Below the pieces are notes generated by a model, which was not told where the DNA came from, did not search any database, and saw only the letters and a list, made by a program, of their open reading frames with translations. From positions 3,720,001 to 3,784,000 of the forward strand of contig NZ_CP063353.1 of NCBI RefSeq assembly GCF_014931565.1: a DNA stretch of 64,000 nucleotides, written 5' to 3'. This stretch comes from Clostridium sp. 'deep sea' (GTDB lineage: Bacteria; Bacillota; UBA994; PWPR01). Below are positions 7,720-16,872 of this stretch, in pieces (position 1 is the stretch's first letter; each line of letters opens with the position of its first letter). A program made the position numbers and the translations under genes.

Positions 7720-8141
7720 GGGGTAATTAATAGAAAAGAAACCTTAGAGTTGAAGTAAGTGATTTAACCTATATAAATGTAAAACATGAAAGTAGGATTA
7801 TATATGATACTTTAGAATTGTATAACCTGATTTATTAGCTTATAATCAATAATGTATAGGTATAGGATTTATTGGTTTAATAATTAGTGACAAAACGTTC
7901 GTAATAAAAATTTATGTTAGATAGAATAAAAGACATTAAAAAATAGATACAATAGGTAAAGACACCATGTAATCCCCATTTTAGATAGTGATTAGTCTTT
8001 TGTTTTTTTGCACGTAGAACAACGCCCAGTATGTAGTAATGACCTTTCATTTGCATGAAATTTCAAGGTGATTTATGGTAGAATGTGAATGTATAGGTAG
8101 AGCAATTGTAGAAGTCTTAAAAGTTTTGAAAGGATAATGAT
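7720..8141. other. AT-rich intergenic region
   Basis: About 420 bases between the divergent MerR promoter and the next gene. I see no coding frame with a ribosome binding site, no strong terminator and no clear repeat. The last ~15 bases hold the AAAGGA ribosome binding site of the next gene. Confidence 0.6.
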
Positions 8142-8834
8142 ATGAAAAATAAGCTATGGATAATTTTAGTTGTATTAGTATGTGTGGCGATAGGTTTTAT
8201 ATATAATATGTTTTGGGGAAGTTTATTCACAAGAATGAAAATAGATAAGTTTGTTAAAGAATATACAGAACATAATTATCCAGATATCCATGCTTCCAAT
8301 GCTTCTTATGATTTTCTAAACGGGCATTATATTATACCGTTGCAAGATGAAAATAATAATAGAATAAAATATGAGGGATTAAGTGAAGTATTCTCAAATA
8401 ATGTAATGAATTTTAAATACGCTAATAATATTTTTTATGATGGGATAGAAAGATATAGAGTTCTAGATGAAATATGTAAATTAATGCCACTAAAGCTACA
8501 TGACATAAGTTTAAACTATAATAATTCAACATGTAGTGTACTGTCCTGTATAGAAACTAAAAAGAGTTTACTATCTATTAAAGAAGTAGAGCGATATGAT
8601 ATTGTAAGAATTAGAATACATGATTCTTATGAAATTTCAGAAGACGATTTTGCTAATATTATTATGGATATATATACTAAAATTAATAAAATAATAAAAA
8701 ATAGTGCCACGAGTGAAATTCAAGTTACATATATTACAAATAATAATCGCTTTAAAGTAGCAATTAAAGAATTTAATAATGGATTAACGAAAGATAAAAT
8801 TATAAAGAATATATATAATGTTACTTATGAATAA
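8142..8834 (+). CDS. Membrane-anchored hypothetical protein (YfjL-like)
   Basis: 230 residues with one N-terminal hydrophobic segment (about residues 5-25) and a long polar domain predicted outside the membrane. AAAGGA lies 7 bases before the ATG. The layout (short tail, one membrane helix, then a KFVKEYTEHNYPD-type segment) resembles Firmicute YfjL-like hypotheticals, but the match is weak and no function is known. No lipobox is present. It stands alone with no evident operon partner. Confidence 0.65.
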   Translation: MKNKLWIILVVLVCVAIGFIYNMFWGSLFTRMKIDKFVKEYTEHNYPDIHASNASYDFLNGHYIIPLQDENNNRIKYEGLSEVFSNNVMNFKYANNIFYDGIERYRVLDEICKLMPLKLHDISLNYNNSTCSVLSCIETKKSLLSIKEVERYDIVRIRIHDSYEISEDDFANIIMDIYTKINKIIKNSATSEIQVTYITNNNRFKVAIKEFNNGLTKDKIIKNIYNVTYE

Positions 8835-8933
8835 TTTAATGATATTTTTGTGGTAAATAACGACACTAGAATTAATTTTACTTATAGTTTTTTAGTTTAT
8901 AACTGTTAGCTAAAAAGTAAGCAGGAGGTAAGA

Positions 8934-9491
8934 ATGAGAAAGGGCTATGATTGTATTACTGAGTTTATTTTTATGGAGGATCAAATTGAAAAGGCAGATG
9001 TAATACTTGTACCAGGGGGCAGTCATAAACAATTAAGTCAGAAGGCTGCTGAACTATATAATAAAGGGTATGCCAAATACATTCTGTTTTCAGGTGGTCA
9101 CAATAAGCATTTACCCGATAATATGTCGGAGTTTGAGTTCCTAAAGGATGAAGCAGTACGCTCAGGTGTACCTGAAGATGCAATATTAAAAGAAGATAAA
9201 GCATCACATACATTTGAAAATGCCAAGTTTTCTTTAGAGGTTTTAAAGAAACATAATATTATTGCACAAAAAGCAATTTTAGTATGTAAAAACTTGCATG
9301 CAAGAAGAGCATATTTATCCTACAAAATGTATTTTCCTAAAGACGTTAAATTCATAGTGCAACCTATTATTGATGGAAAAGAAATTAGAAAAAATAATTG
9401 GTTTCTCTTTCAAGACAAGACAAGTAGAGTTATGAGTGAAGTCGTAAAAATTGGCAAGTATTTTGAGGAACATATGTCAAAGTTGATATGA
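8934..9491 (+). CDS. DUF218 / YdcF-like protein
   Basis: 185 residues spanning one DUF218 domain: ADVILVPGG near the start, KYILFSGGHN, the SHTFENA segment and LVCKNLHARRAYLSYKMYFP. DUF218 proteins (YdcF, SanA, ElyC) have a Rossmann-like fold; some act on envelope or nucleotide substrates but most are uncharacterised. AGGAGG lies just upstream of the ATG. The protein lacks the membrane anchor of SanA/ElyC, so it is likely cytosolic. Confidence 0.85.
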   Translation: MRKGYDCITEFIFMEDQIEKADVILVPGGSHKQLSQKAAELYNKGYAKYILFSGGHNKHLPDNMSEFEFLKDEAVRSGVPEDAILKEDKASHTFENAKFSLEVLKKHNIIAQKAILVCKNLHARRAYLSYKMYFPKDVKFIVQPIIDGKEIRKNNWFLFQDKTSRVMSEVVKIGKYFEEHMSKLI

Positions 9492-9613
9492 TGCTTTTAA
9501 TAAATTTTCATTTTGTATAACAAAGTGCTTGAGGGAATTCTCCTAGCTCTATTAATATTTGGGAACAGTCGTTAACTCTGTAGATAGATTTAGGATAGGA
9601 GCAAGAGCAATAT

Positions 9614-10135
9614 ATGAAAAAGAAAATATTTATTACTGCAAAACCTAGAACAGGAAAGTCGACAGCAATAAAGAAGGTTGTTGACTTAATAGGAAAAGAA
9701 AATTGTTATGGATTTTATACTGAGGAGATTAGAATTGACGGGAAGCGTGAAGGCTTTAAAATCATAACTATGGATGGGCGAGAAGGTATCCTGGCTTCAA
9801 CTCGATCAGAGAGTAAAGTAAGACTTAGTAGATATGGTTTAGAGTTGGATACTTTTGAAGAACTTTGCATATCTTCAATAACAAATCTACCGAATACAGA
9901 TAAATTAATAATAATTGATGAAGTTGGTCCAATACAGATGTTTTCTGAGTCTTTTAAGAAGACGCTAATAGAAGTAATTAAAGAGCCAAATCCAATTATT
10001 GGAACAATTTTCTTTAAGGATCATCCGTGGATTGATGAGTTTAAGAATAGAGCAGAAGTGTCATTGATAGAAATAACCTTTGATAATAGAGATGAAATAC
10101 CTAAAAAATTGATAGAAGGTTTTGAAATTAGTTAA
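9614..10135 (+). CDS. THEP1-like nucleoside-triphosphatase
   Basis: 173 residues of the NTPase_1/THEP1 P-loop family. The Walker A is AKPRTGKST, with Ala where the family usually has Gly at the first position; Walker B is LIIIDEVGPIQ. The GFYTEEIR block and the closing KGF/EGF region also fit THEP1. These small cytosolic enzymes hydrolyse NTPs; the biological role is unclear. GGATAGGAGCAAG precedes the ATG. The Ala substitution may matter for catalysis or be neutral. Confidence 0.8.
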   Translation: MKKKIFITAKPRTGKSTAIKKVVDLIGKENCYGFYTEEIRIDGKREGFKIITMDGREGILASTRSESKVRLSRYGLELDTFEELCISSITNLPNTDKLIIIDEVGPIQMFSESFKKTLIEVIKEPNPIIGTIFFKDHPWIDEFKNRAEVSLIEITFDNRDEIPKKLIEGFEIS

Positions 10136-10230
10136 ATCAAAGTTGCGATCTTTTTGAATATTCCTTGAAACGTAATGAAAAACAAGTCTTCTGATTATCT
10201 ATCTTAACAAACATATAGTTAATAATGCAT

Positions 10231-10567
10231 AATTATTTAATGTAATAAAAATAGTATAAAGAATCAATAAAATAATATTAAAGTAATTTTATGAAATAGA
10301 TAAAAAGAACAATAAATATACATATAATCAACTTGAAATTGCCAGTAAATATATGTATAATTAGTAATATTGTATACATATTATGTACGTAAATATTAAT
10401 TTTGATGTTATTCCAGTTGTAGATATTTCACAGGTACAGAGGTACCTATTTTACCCGTAATGCAAAAAAAAACTACTATATAAACATGGAAATATAGTCT
10501 ACATTCCACTGAAAAGTTGAAAATTTAGATTTCACACTTGCAAAAACTTCTATTAGCTACACTATTC
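10231..10567 (+). repeat. Dispersed ~340-bp repeat, copy 1, with conserved promoter
   Basis: This segment matches 14477-14824 along nearly its whole length with scattered substitutions and small indels. Conserved in both: a consensus-like promoter TTGAAA-17-TATAAT (here 10333-10361), a small hairpin GGTAC-loop-GTACC (10433-10446) whose loop differs between copies while the stem is kept, and an A-rich run. No protein is encoded. It may be a small mobile element or a duplicated regulatory or non-coding RNA. Confidence 0.8.
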
Positions 10568-10654
10568 TGATAGAAGTACTATAAAGTAGACGAGAGATAC
10601 ATCACCCATACTATTCGATTATCCCACAATGATTATAGAGAAAAGAGGGTTTTT

Positions 10655-11209
10655 ATGTTTTTATCTAGTGAACGAATTGAATTAAGAACAGTTAAGAGAG
10701 AAGATTTAGAGACGTTAAGTATTCTTACACAAAAACGTGATATTGCTAAACTAACTGGTGAAGTCACTCCACAAACTGAAAAAGATTGGGAGTCATTTTA
10801 TGATCGTACTCAATCTACGGATGACCGTATTTGGTTTTTAATCATCGATAAAAAATCGGGGCAAATAATTGGAGAAACAGGACTATTACGGATTTTCATG
10901 CATTGGCGTACTTCTGATTACTCTTTGGTAATATGGGATAAAGAATACTGGGGTAAAGGATATGGTAAAGAAACATCACAGTTAATGTTAGATTATGCAT
11001 TTAATGATCTCAATTTAAACAGATTAGCTATTGGAGTAGTAGGATTTAACCATAATGGACTCAGATTTTGGAAGAGTATTGGCTTTAAAGAAGAAGGCAA
11101 ACAAATTGACGGCTATTTTTGTAATGGAGAATACTCTGACTTTATAATGATGTATTTATTAGAAAAAGATTATAGAAAGAGTAATCAAACTATAGCAAGA
11201 AATAATTAA
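10655..11209 (+). CDS. GNAT N-acetyltransferase (RimJ/RimL type)
   Basis: 184 residues with the GNAT fold: N-terminal RIELRTVKREDLETL, the strand with IIGETGLLRI, the acetyl-CoA loop WGKGYGKET and the C-terminal LNRLAIGVVGFNHNGLRFWKSIGFKEEG. RimJ/RimL-type enzymes acetylate N-terminal amines or small-molecule amines using acetyl-CoA. GAGAAAAGAGG precedes the ATG. Substrate not predictable; possibly detoxification. It follows dispersed repeat copy 1 by about 90 bases. Confidence 0.88.
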   Translation: MFLSSERIELRTVKREDLETLSILTQKRDIAKLTGEVTPQTEKDWESFYDRTQSTDDRIWFLIIDKKSGQIIGETGLLRIFMHWRTSDYSLVIWDKEYWGKGYGKETSQLMLDYAFNDLNLNRLAIGVVGFNHNGLRFWKSIGFKEEGKQIDGYFCNGEYSDFIMMYLLEKDYRKSNQTIARNN

Positions 11210-11361
11210 GCTGAAAAAAATATGGGTTAGTGATAGGTACCATTGATTACATCGTCTATTCATCAGAGCAGAGGTCAGATGCTAGTAAGGTAGTAGTTAA
11301 TAAAGCTGAATCCTAAAATACAAGGTGAAACTATGGTGGATAAATCGTTTTATAGCAATTA

Positions 11362-11543
11362 GGAAAGCATGTATGGTTAATAGTTGACGCAGATTTAATA
11401 CGTGATTTTATAAGGACGATTTAATAGATGAATATCAGATAACTATATTGCCAGTTATTTTAGGGAATGGAATTCCGTTATTTAAAAGTGGTGGTCATCA
11501 AGTGGGGCTAGAACTAATTTTGAAGATCATTAGGATATTGTAA
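11362..11543 (+). pseudogene. Remnant of a DHFR/RibD-C-family reductase
   Basis: Two adjacent frames read as the C-terminal third of a YyaP-like dihydrofolate-reductase-family protein: GKHVWLIVDADLIRDFI, then after a frameshift DDLIDEYQITILPVILGNG followed by IPLFKSGGHQVGLEL and a stop at 11541-11543. The N-terminal part is missing upstream. It is a dead gene between the GNAT gene and the WYL regulator. Confidence 0.8.
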
Positions 11544-11580
11544 CTCTAACTTACAAAAAGTAAGAAGGATATTAATAATT

Positions 11581-12510
11581 ATGAAGATACAACGCCAGTT
11601 AGCTATAATAACATATTTACTAAATAGAGATATTGTAACTGGAAAATATTTAGCTGAGAAATTTGAAGTTACTGATAGAACAATTCAGAGGGATATTGAA
11701 AACATAAACACGGCAGGTATTCCAATTGTTTCTTTAAGGGGAATAAATGGTGGATATAAAATATTAGATTCCTATAGATTATCAAAACAAACGGCTACGA
11801 GTAATGACTTAGAATCTTTGAGAGTTGCTCTTGAAAGCTTACACTCAGCAATAGATAATAAACATATTTTAACTACTTTAGAAAAGATTAAATCTATACA
11901 AACTACTAAGCAATTAACAAATATTTCTGTGGATTTTGGTGTAGCAAAAGAAAATGAAAAAGTTGATGATTATATAAAAATCATTGATGATGCAATAGCA
12001 AATAAGATAAGAATACAGTTCATATATGTTAATGCCAACCATTATAAAACTATAAGAACAGTTGAACCCATTTCACTCAATTTCAAATGGTATGCATGGT
12101 ATTTAATAGGATACTGTACAGAAAAAGACTGCTATAGGATATTTAAATTGATACGAATGGAAGAACTTCAAGAGACTAATAAGGTTATAGTCAATATTCA
12201 TAAAAATGATCCAGACTTGTTTAATAAATTAATGCTTAATGATAAGAGAAAATTAACTAAAATTACTTTTAAATTTAGTAAGAGTATCCATAGTGCTATT
12301 ATGGAGTATCTAGACAATGTGATTATAATAGATAAAGAGGAAGAGCACTTTATTGGTGAGTTTAATGTTGTAGAAGATGAACGCAAGTGGTTTGCATTTC
12401 TTTTAAGCTTTGGAGATGTATTGGAAATCATAGAGCCTATTTACATCAAAAAGCGCTTGGTTGAACATGCACAAAAAATTATCGATAAGTATAAAATACC
12501 TGACAAATAG
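11581..12510 (+). CDS. WYL-domain transcriptional regulator (YafY type)
   Basis: 309 residues: HTH_11-type winged helix at ~1-60 (TDRTIQRDIENINTAGIP, GINGGYKI wing), a WYL domain (~140-210; NFKWYAWYLIGYC), and a C-terminal WCX-like dimer region. Regulators of this type bind DNA and are thought to sense a nucleotide or nucleic-acid ligand. The start follows AGAAGGATATT with the ATG at 11581. It precedes the RidA-like gene but is separated from it by a terminator, and replaces the ruined reductase gene as the neighbour of the GNAT gene. It is a distant relative of the regulator half of the WYL-RtcB fusion. Confidence 0.9.
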   Translation: MKIQRQLAIITYLLNRDIVTGKYLAEKFEVTDRTIQRDIENINTAGIPIVSLRGINGGYKILDSYRLSKQTATSNDLESLRVALESLHSAIDNKHILTTLEKIKSIQTTKQLTNISVDFGVAKENEKVDDYIKIIDDAIANKIRIQFIYVNANHYKTIRTVEPISLNFKWYAWYLIGYCTEKDCYRIFKLIRMEELQETNKVIVNIHKNDPDLFNKLMLNDKRKLTKITFKFSKSIHSAIMEYLDNVIIIDKEEEHFIGEFNVVEDERKWFAFLLSFGDVLEIIEPIYIKKRLVEHAQKIIDKYKIPDK

Positions 12511-12525
12511 CTGTCGGGTATTTTA
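12493..12525 (+). terminator. Intrinsic terminator overlapping the WYL regulator stop
   Basis: AAAATACCTGACA (12493-12505) pairs with TGTCGGGTATTTT (12512-12524), continuing into T-rich sequence. The stop codon lies in the loop, so the last codons of the gene form one arm. Confidence 0.8.
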
Positions 12526-12591
12526 TTATATAATATCGTTGAAACGCAATATTATTAAAATCTTAGAAAGAATGTAAAGGAGAGATATGAG

Positions 12592-12957
12592 ATGAGTAAA
12601 ATTGTGAGAAGCGATATTAGTGAAGAATGGGCACATTCTGGAGTTGTTGAGGCAGGAGACGTGGTATTCATAAGTTACTGCGTAGGTAATATTGGGCAGT
12701 CTATTGAAAATCAAATTAATGGTGCATTTGATCATTTGAATGAACGTTTAGAATCAGTAGGATTAAAATTAGAATCAGTTGTAAAGATTGATTGCTTATT
12801 TAGAGATGTTTGGAATATCCCTGTAATGGAAGGGGTAATTAAGGAGAGATTTAAAGGTAAGTACCCAGCAAGAAAAACAATACAAACAGAGTTTGCTCAC
12901 CGTGGTGGTTCGGAAGGACTTCAATTCCAGCTTGATGCTATAGCATTTAAAGGTTAG
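12592..12957 (+). CDS. RidA/YjgF/YER057c-family protein
   Basis: 121 residues, the family's normal length. RidA-type enzymes are trimers that deaminate reactive enamine/imine intermediates from PLP enzymes. The key arginine region is present as KYPARKTIQTEF, and the strand motif VVFISYCVGNIG and GLQFQLDAIAF fit the fold. GGAGAG precedes the ATG. It is a lone gene, consistent with housekeeping protection during amino-acid catabolism. Confidence 0.85.
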   Translation: MSKIVRSDISEEWAHSGVVEAGDVVFISYCVGNIGQSIENQINGAFDHLNERLESVGLKLESVVKIDCLFRDVWNIPVMEGVIKERFKGKYPARKTIQTEFAHRGGSEGLQFQLDAIAFKG

Positions 12958-13009
12958 GTTTATGTAAAACCATATTTGAATTAATAGATATAGAATTAAC
13001 AAAGAATGG

Positions 13010-13040
13010 GCAAGCTACTTTGTTAAACAAATTAGCTTGC
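13010..13040. terminator. Strong hairpin after the RidA-like gene
   Basis: GCAAGCTA (13010-13017) pairs with TAGCTTGC (13033-13040), and the inner TTTGT/ACAAA extends the stem. No U tract follows, so termination is probable but unproven. The rest of 12958-13388 shows nothing else recognisable apart from the AAAGGGGG ribosome binding site at its end. Confidence 0.5.
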
Positions 13041-13388
13041 TGGTGATATCCCTAGTCCCTTTATTATTGGGCATAGCATAAACCCATAAAATAAATTTAA
13101 TCAAAGCTTAGTTATTATAGTTTTCATGCATTTAATTTCTGACTGGTTTAAGAAAGTAAAAAACAAGGTAAATTTTCGTATTTTCGCATTTTGTCTATGG
13201 CTTTACTATATATCTTTCTTCCCCTTTTTATATTATTAGGGATATTATTCGACCACACTAAAATTGCATCTGGTCCATGCTCTGTCTTATTATTTAAAAC
13301 TTAGATCTTTTCAGCTAATTTTATAGTTAATTTCAAATAGTTATAAGAAGCTTATTTTTTTAAACTATCACAAAGGGGGAAAATCAAA

Positions 13389-14201
13389 ATGACAATTACA
13401 ATAACAAAGGAGTTCATTCAGAGAGAGTCAAAAAAGCACCTTAAGTCAATATTTGAACTACCTGAACTAGATGAAATAATAATAAAGGGTGTTGTAATTG
13501 CATCTTTAGATGATGAGCTTGTAATAAACAAAGCAATCGATGAATGCTTTCATGATATATATAGTGATGTTGATGTTGAGTTACTAATAAAATTGAATCA
13601 AGATGAGTATAATTCAAATTCTACCATATATGCTGATTGCTTAAGAAGACTTGGTTTTGAAAATGATATATTAGGGATGCTTCATTATTCTACGATAGAA
13701 AGAGGAGAAGTTATAAGGATTTGTAAAACAAATGGAATGAGATTTGATTTAACTATAAAGGCAATATGTATGGAAGGTATATTCAAGTTACCTCATGATG
13801 AAATAACTGATAACTTGAGAAGATTAGATGAATTTTGGTTTATAGCTATTCAGGCATTAGGGAAGTTAATGAGAAAAGATTATTTAATAGCATCCCATTT
13901 AACTCATAACCTAATACAAGAAGGACTAGTATTACAAATGGAAATGAGAGATAAAGAAAAAGATACTAACTTTCATAGATTTGGCTATAAAGAAGAGTTA
14001 GATTATTTAAGTATAATTAAAAGTGAAGAAATTGCTTTTGCAAAAACATTAGATGAGATATACAATCATATTGCCAGATTACTCTATAGTGCAGTTAAAA
14101 GTTACGATAGATTATACTATTCACTAAATAACTCATATAAGTCAAGGATTGAAAATTATTCAGAAATATGGTCATGTTATTGTAAAGATATTAATATTTA
14201 A
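13389..14201 (+). CDS. Nucleotidyltransferase-like protein
   Basis: 270 residues. The SDVDVELLIKL segment near residue 58 matches the polymerase-beta-type nucleotidyltransferase metal site (…DxD), and the later helical half (DEFWFIAIQALGKLMRKDY, ASHLTHNLIQEGL) resembles aminoglycoside-nucleotidyltransferase-like proteins. The usual GS upstream of the DxD is not clear, so activity is uncertain. AAAGGGGG precedes the ATG. Decayed gene fragments and a dispersed repeat follow, marking a plastic region. Confidence 0.6.
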   Translation: MTITITKEFIQRESKKHLKSIFELPELDEIIIKGVVIASLDDELVINKAIDECFHDIYSDVDVELLIKLNQDEYNSNSTIYADCLRRLGFENDILGMLHYSTIERGEVIRICKTNGMRFDLTIKAICMEGIFKLPHDEITDNLRRLDEFWFIAIQALGKLMRKDYLIASHLTHNLIQEGLVLQMEMRDKEKDTNFHRFGYKEELDYLSIIKSEEIAFAKTLDEIYNHIARLLYSAVKSYDRLYYSLNNSYKSRIENYSEIWSCYCKDINI

Positions 14202-14220
14202 TATCTGTCACTTTAATGAG

Positions 14221-14401
14221 GATAAAAGATTTATTAAGCATTATGATAAGCTGAGCAAGTTTATTAATGCTCACATAAAGGGTGATGGAGAGAGTTTCTG
14301 AGGTGTATCACATCTTCTCACTGGGTGTAAATACATATGATGTATACATTGACAAATGGCTTGAATTTAATATTGGAAATCTATTGAGTGATGAGTATTA
14401 A
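14221..14401 (+). pseudogene. Frameshifted remnant of an unidentified gene
   Basis: One frame reads KRFIKHYDKLSKFINAHIK before a stop, and another continues VSEVYHIFSLGVNTYDVY and IDKWLEFNIGNLLSDEY to a stop at 14399-14401. Together they look like the C-terminal ~60 residues of one soluble protein broken by a frameshift. I do not recognise the family. Confidence 0.5.
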
Positions 14402-14412
14402 TGGAGGTTAAA

Positions 14413-14520
14413 ATGAGCAAGTATAGATTGAGTGCACGAGCTATAGTGATTAAAGATGAGAAAGTGTTATTAAATGAATTATTTAATTTAATAAAAAATT
14501 ATAAAAAATCAATAAAATAA
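14413..14520 (+). pseudogene. Nudix hydrolase gene truncated by a repeat
   Basis: With AATGGAGGTTAAA as a good ribosome binding site, the frame starts MSKYRLSARAIVIKDEKVLL, the typical N-terminus of a Nudix hydrolase. After NE at about 14476 it runs into dispersed repeat copy 2 and ends at a stop inside it after 35 codons. The Nudix box is absent, so the gene is dead. Confidence 0.75.
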
Positions 14521-14824
14521 TCATAATCAATCTTAAAGTAATTTTATGAAATAGATCCCAACAGAACGATAAATATACACATAAAACAACTTGAAATTGC
14601 CAGTAAATATATGTATAATTAGCAATATTGTATACATATCATGTGCGGAAATATTAATTTTAATGTTATTCCAGTTGTAGATATTTCACAGGTACGGATG
14701 TACCTATTTTACCCGTAATGCAAAAAAAACTACTATATAAACATGGAAATATAACCTACATGCCACACAAAAGTTTAGATTTTTGATTTCACACTTATAA
14801 AAACTCCTATCAGCTACACTATTC
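14477..14824 (+). repeat. Dispersed ~340-bp repeat, copy 2, lying in a Nudix gene
   Basis: Second copy of the 10231-10567 repeat. The promoter TTGAAA-17-TATAAT is at 14591-14619 and the hairpin GGTAC-GGAT-GTACC at 14691-14704. The left edge coincides with the point where Nudix coding sequence stops, which suggests arrival by insertion or recombination. The remaining 14825-15036 up to the ABC gene shows nothing else clear. Confidence 0.8.
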
Positions 14825-15036
14825 ATTGTTCTCATATTAATTATGTAATTTAATTCACTAACACTTTATTGCTGCAATAAAACAGCACCATTATTGTATG
14901 AAATGGTTCGTGCTTTCTTTAATTTATAAGTAGGAGTTCGTCCTATTTATAATAGTTTGTTTACAAAAAACATAATTTTATTTACTATTTTTGTTTAGTA
15001 AGAGTTATCTGTCTACATTATATGAGGAGGCTTAAT

Positions 15037-16047
15037 ATGATTAGTGTTGAAAATTTAACTAAAGTATATAAAGTCCAAAATAAAAGAAGTGAAAAACTAG
15101 GATCATTAATTGATTTAATTTCACCAGTTTATAATTCTATTAAAGCTGTAGATGATATTAGCTTTATTATTGAACCAGGTGAAATAGTTGGCTTTATTGG
15201 ACCAAATGGAGCTGGAAAATCAACAACTTTAAGAATGCTTACTGGCATATTAGAGCCTTCGAGTGGTAGCGTAAAAGTCAATGGCTTTATTCCTACTAAA
15301 CAAAGACGAAAATATGTAAAAACAATTGGAGCAATTTTTGGTAACAGGAGTACCTTATGGCCTGAGTTACCAGCTAAAGATGCTTATGAACTTTTTAAAC
15401 ATATGTATAAAGTTGATACAATCACTTATAAAAATAATTTGAATATGCTTTACGAAGTGTTAGAGATTGGTAATATTGTAAATCGACCAGTAAGAGAATT
15501 AAGTCTTGGTCAAAAAATGAGGTGTGAGTTTGCATCAGCTTTTATCCACTCGCCTAAATTAGTATTTTTAGATGAGCCTACTATAGGAATGGATATCCAA
15601 ACAAAAAAAAATATCAGAGAATTACTAAAGATTATGAATAAAAAGAATGAAACAACTATAATAATGACATCTCATGATCTTCAAGAAATTGAAGGTGTCT
15701 GCGAAAGGCTTATTATAATAAATAAAGGTAAAATAGTTTTTGATGATACAAATGATAATTTAAGAACATATTTTAAAGGTTCTCGTAAAATCATTATAAA
15801 ACCAACAAAAATTGATAAATGTAAAGAGCTTAAAAATAAAGTTTTAGCACTAACTAATAATGACAAACACGTTGTTGTGAAAATTTCAGCTAAGAGTACC
15901 ATAAATATTACATATCCTTCAAATAGTTTTGAGATAAGCAATTTAATGAGTGGTTTAAGTAATGATTTTAACCTAATTTCTGATATTATCATTCAAGAAA
16001 CCCCCATTGAAGAGATTATTACTTCATTATTTGCAGCTAGTAAATGA
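15037..16047 (+). CDS. ABC-2-type exporter ATP-binding protein
   Basis: 336 residues with Walker A GPNGAGKST, Q-loop region, signature LSLGQKMR (variant of LSGGQ), Walker B LVFLDEPTIGMD and the H-loop TSHD. The long C-terminal tail is typical of NatA-like export ATPases. ATG 15037 follows GAGGAGG by 6 bases; the frame opens at 15022 without better support. Two ABC-2 permease genes follow, so the three form one exporter. Cargo is unknown. Confidence 0.92.
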   Translation: MISVENLTKVYKVQNKRSEKLGSLIDLISPVYNSIKAVDDISFIIEPGEIVGFIGPNGAGKSTTLRMLTGILEPSSGSVKVNGFIPTKQRRKYVKTIGAIFGNRSTLWPELPAKDAYELFKHMYKVDTITYKNNLNMLYEVLEIGNIVNRPVRELSLGQKMRCEFASAFIHSPKLVFLDEPTIGMDIQTKKNIRELLKIMNKKNETTIIMTSHDLQEIEGVCERLIIINKGKIVFDDTNDNLRTYFKGSRKIIIKPTKIDKCKELKNKVLALTNNDKHVVVKISAKSTINITYPSNSFEISNLMSGLSNDFNLISDIIIQETPIEEIITSLFAASK

Positions 16048-16081
16048 TTATTAACACTCAAAATATAAGGAGGGTATTTTC

Positions 16082-16870
16082 ATGAATTTTTATTTTAATA
16101 ATATTAGACTATATATTTGTCGTGAGCTGACATTTCGATGGATATTTATTTGGAGAATAGTGGGTAACATTTTGTTTTTACTTCTGTATAAAGGTTTATG
16201 GAAAAGTATATTTGCCGGAAGTGAAGTACTAAAAGGTTTTACTATTAATCAACTTATGACGTATTATATTTTAGCTAGGATTATCACCTTGTTTACAAGT
16301 ACAAGAATTGATCGTGATATATCTAGAACCATTTTATCGGGAAATTTTTCAACTTTATTGTTAAAACCAGTAAATCCATTGCTGACCTTAGCTACTTCAA
16401 AGTTAGCTACTTCATTAACAAGGTTATTAATTTTTTGTATACCAATAGCTGTAGTATCCAAGTTTTTCTTCAAAATGATAACACCTTTTAATATTATTTC
16501 TTTTATCGGTTTTGTTTTAAGTTTATTATTAGCTTTTATTCTTAAACTAAACATTGATATCTTAGCAGGACAAATAGCGTTTTGGGTAAGAGGAACTGAA
16601 GCAGTGACTCACCTAAAAGATTTTGTTTTTTCGCTTTTTTCAGGTTCTTTAATACCACTAGCTTTTTTCCCTAATACCTTACATATAATTACTAACTATT
16701 TACCATTTAGAATGATTATTGACTTGCCAGCTAGAATATATATTTATGGTTTAGAGAATAAACAAATAATTCAATTAGGAATTGCATGTTTTTGGTGTAT
16801 AGTCTTAGTATTACTAAATAAGCTGGTTTATAAAAATGGTATTAAAAATATGATTGTTTATGGAGGATAA
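16082..16870 (+). CDS. ABC-2 permease subunit (DUF990-like) 1
   Basis: 262 residues, about six membrane helices, of the ABC-2 membrane family formerly DUF990, which usually occurs as two adjacent unequal permeases next to an ATPase as here. The cytosolic patch STRIDRDISRTILSGNFSTL and LLKPVNPLL are typical. AGGAGGG precedes the ATG. It lies 34 bases after the ATPase gene and 2 bases before the next permease. Confidence 0.85.
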   Translation: MNFYFNNIRLYICRELTFRWIFIWRIVGNILFLLLYKGLWKSIFAGSEVLKGFTINQLMTYYILARIITLFTSTRIDRDISRTILSGNFSTLLLKPVNPLLTLATSKLATSLTRLLIFCIPIAVVSKFFFKMITPFNIISFIGFVLSLLLAFILKLNIDILAGQIAFWVRGTEAVTHLKDFVFSLFSGSLIPLAFFPNTLHIITNYLPFRMIIDLPARIYIYGLENKQIIQLGIACFWCIVLVLLNKLVYKNGIKNMIVYGG

Positions 16871-16872
16871 CT

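Noticed and set aside
10433-10490. Known riboswitch class in the dispersed repeat
   Set aside because: The hairpin and A-rich tail do not match the TPP, purine, SAM, c-di-GMP, preQ1 or guanidine consensus sequences I know.
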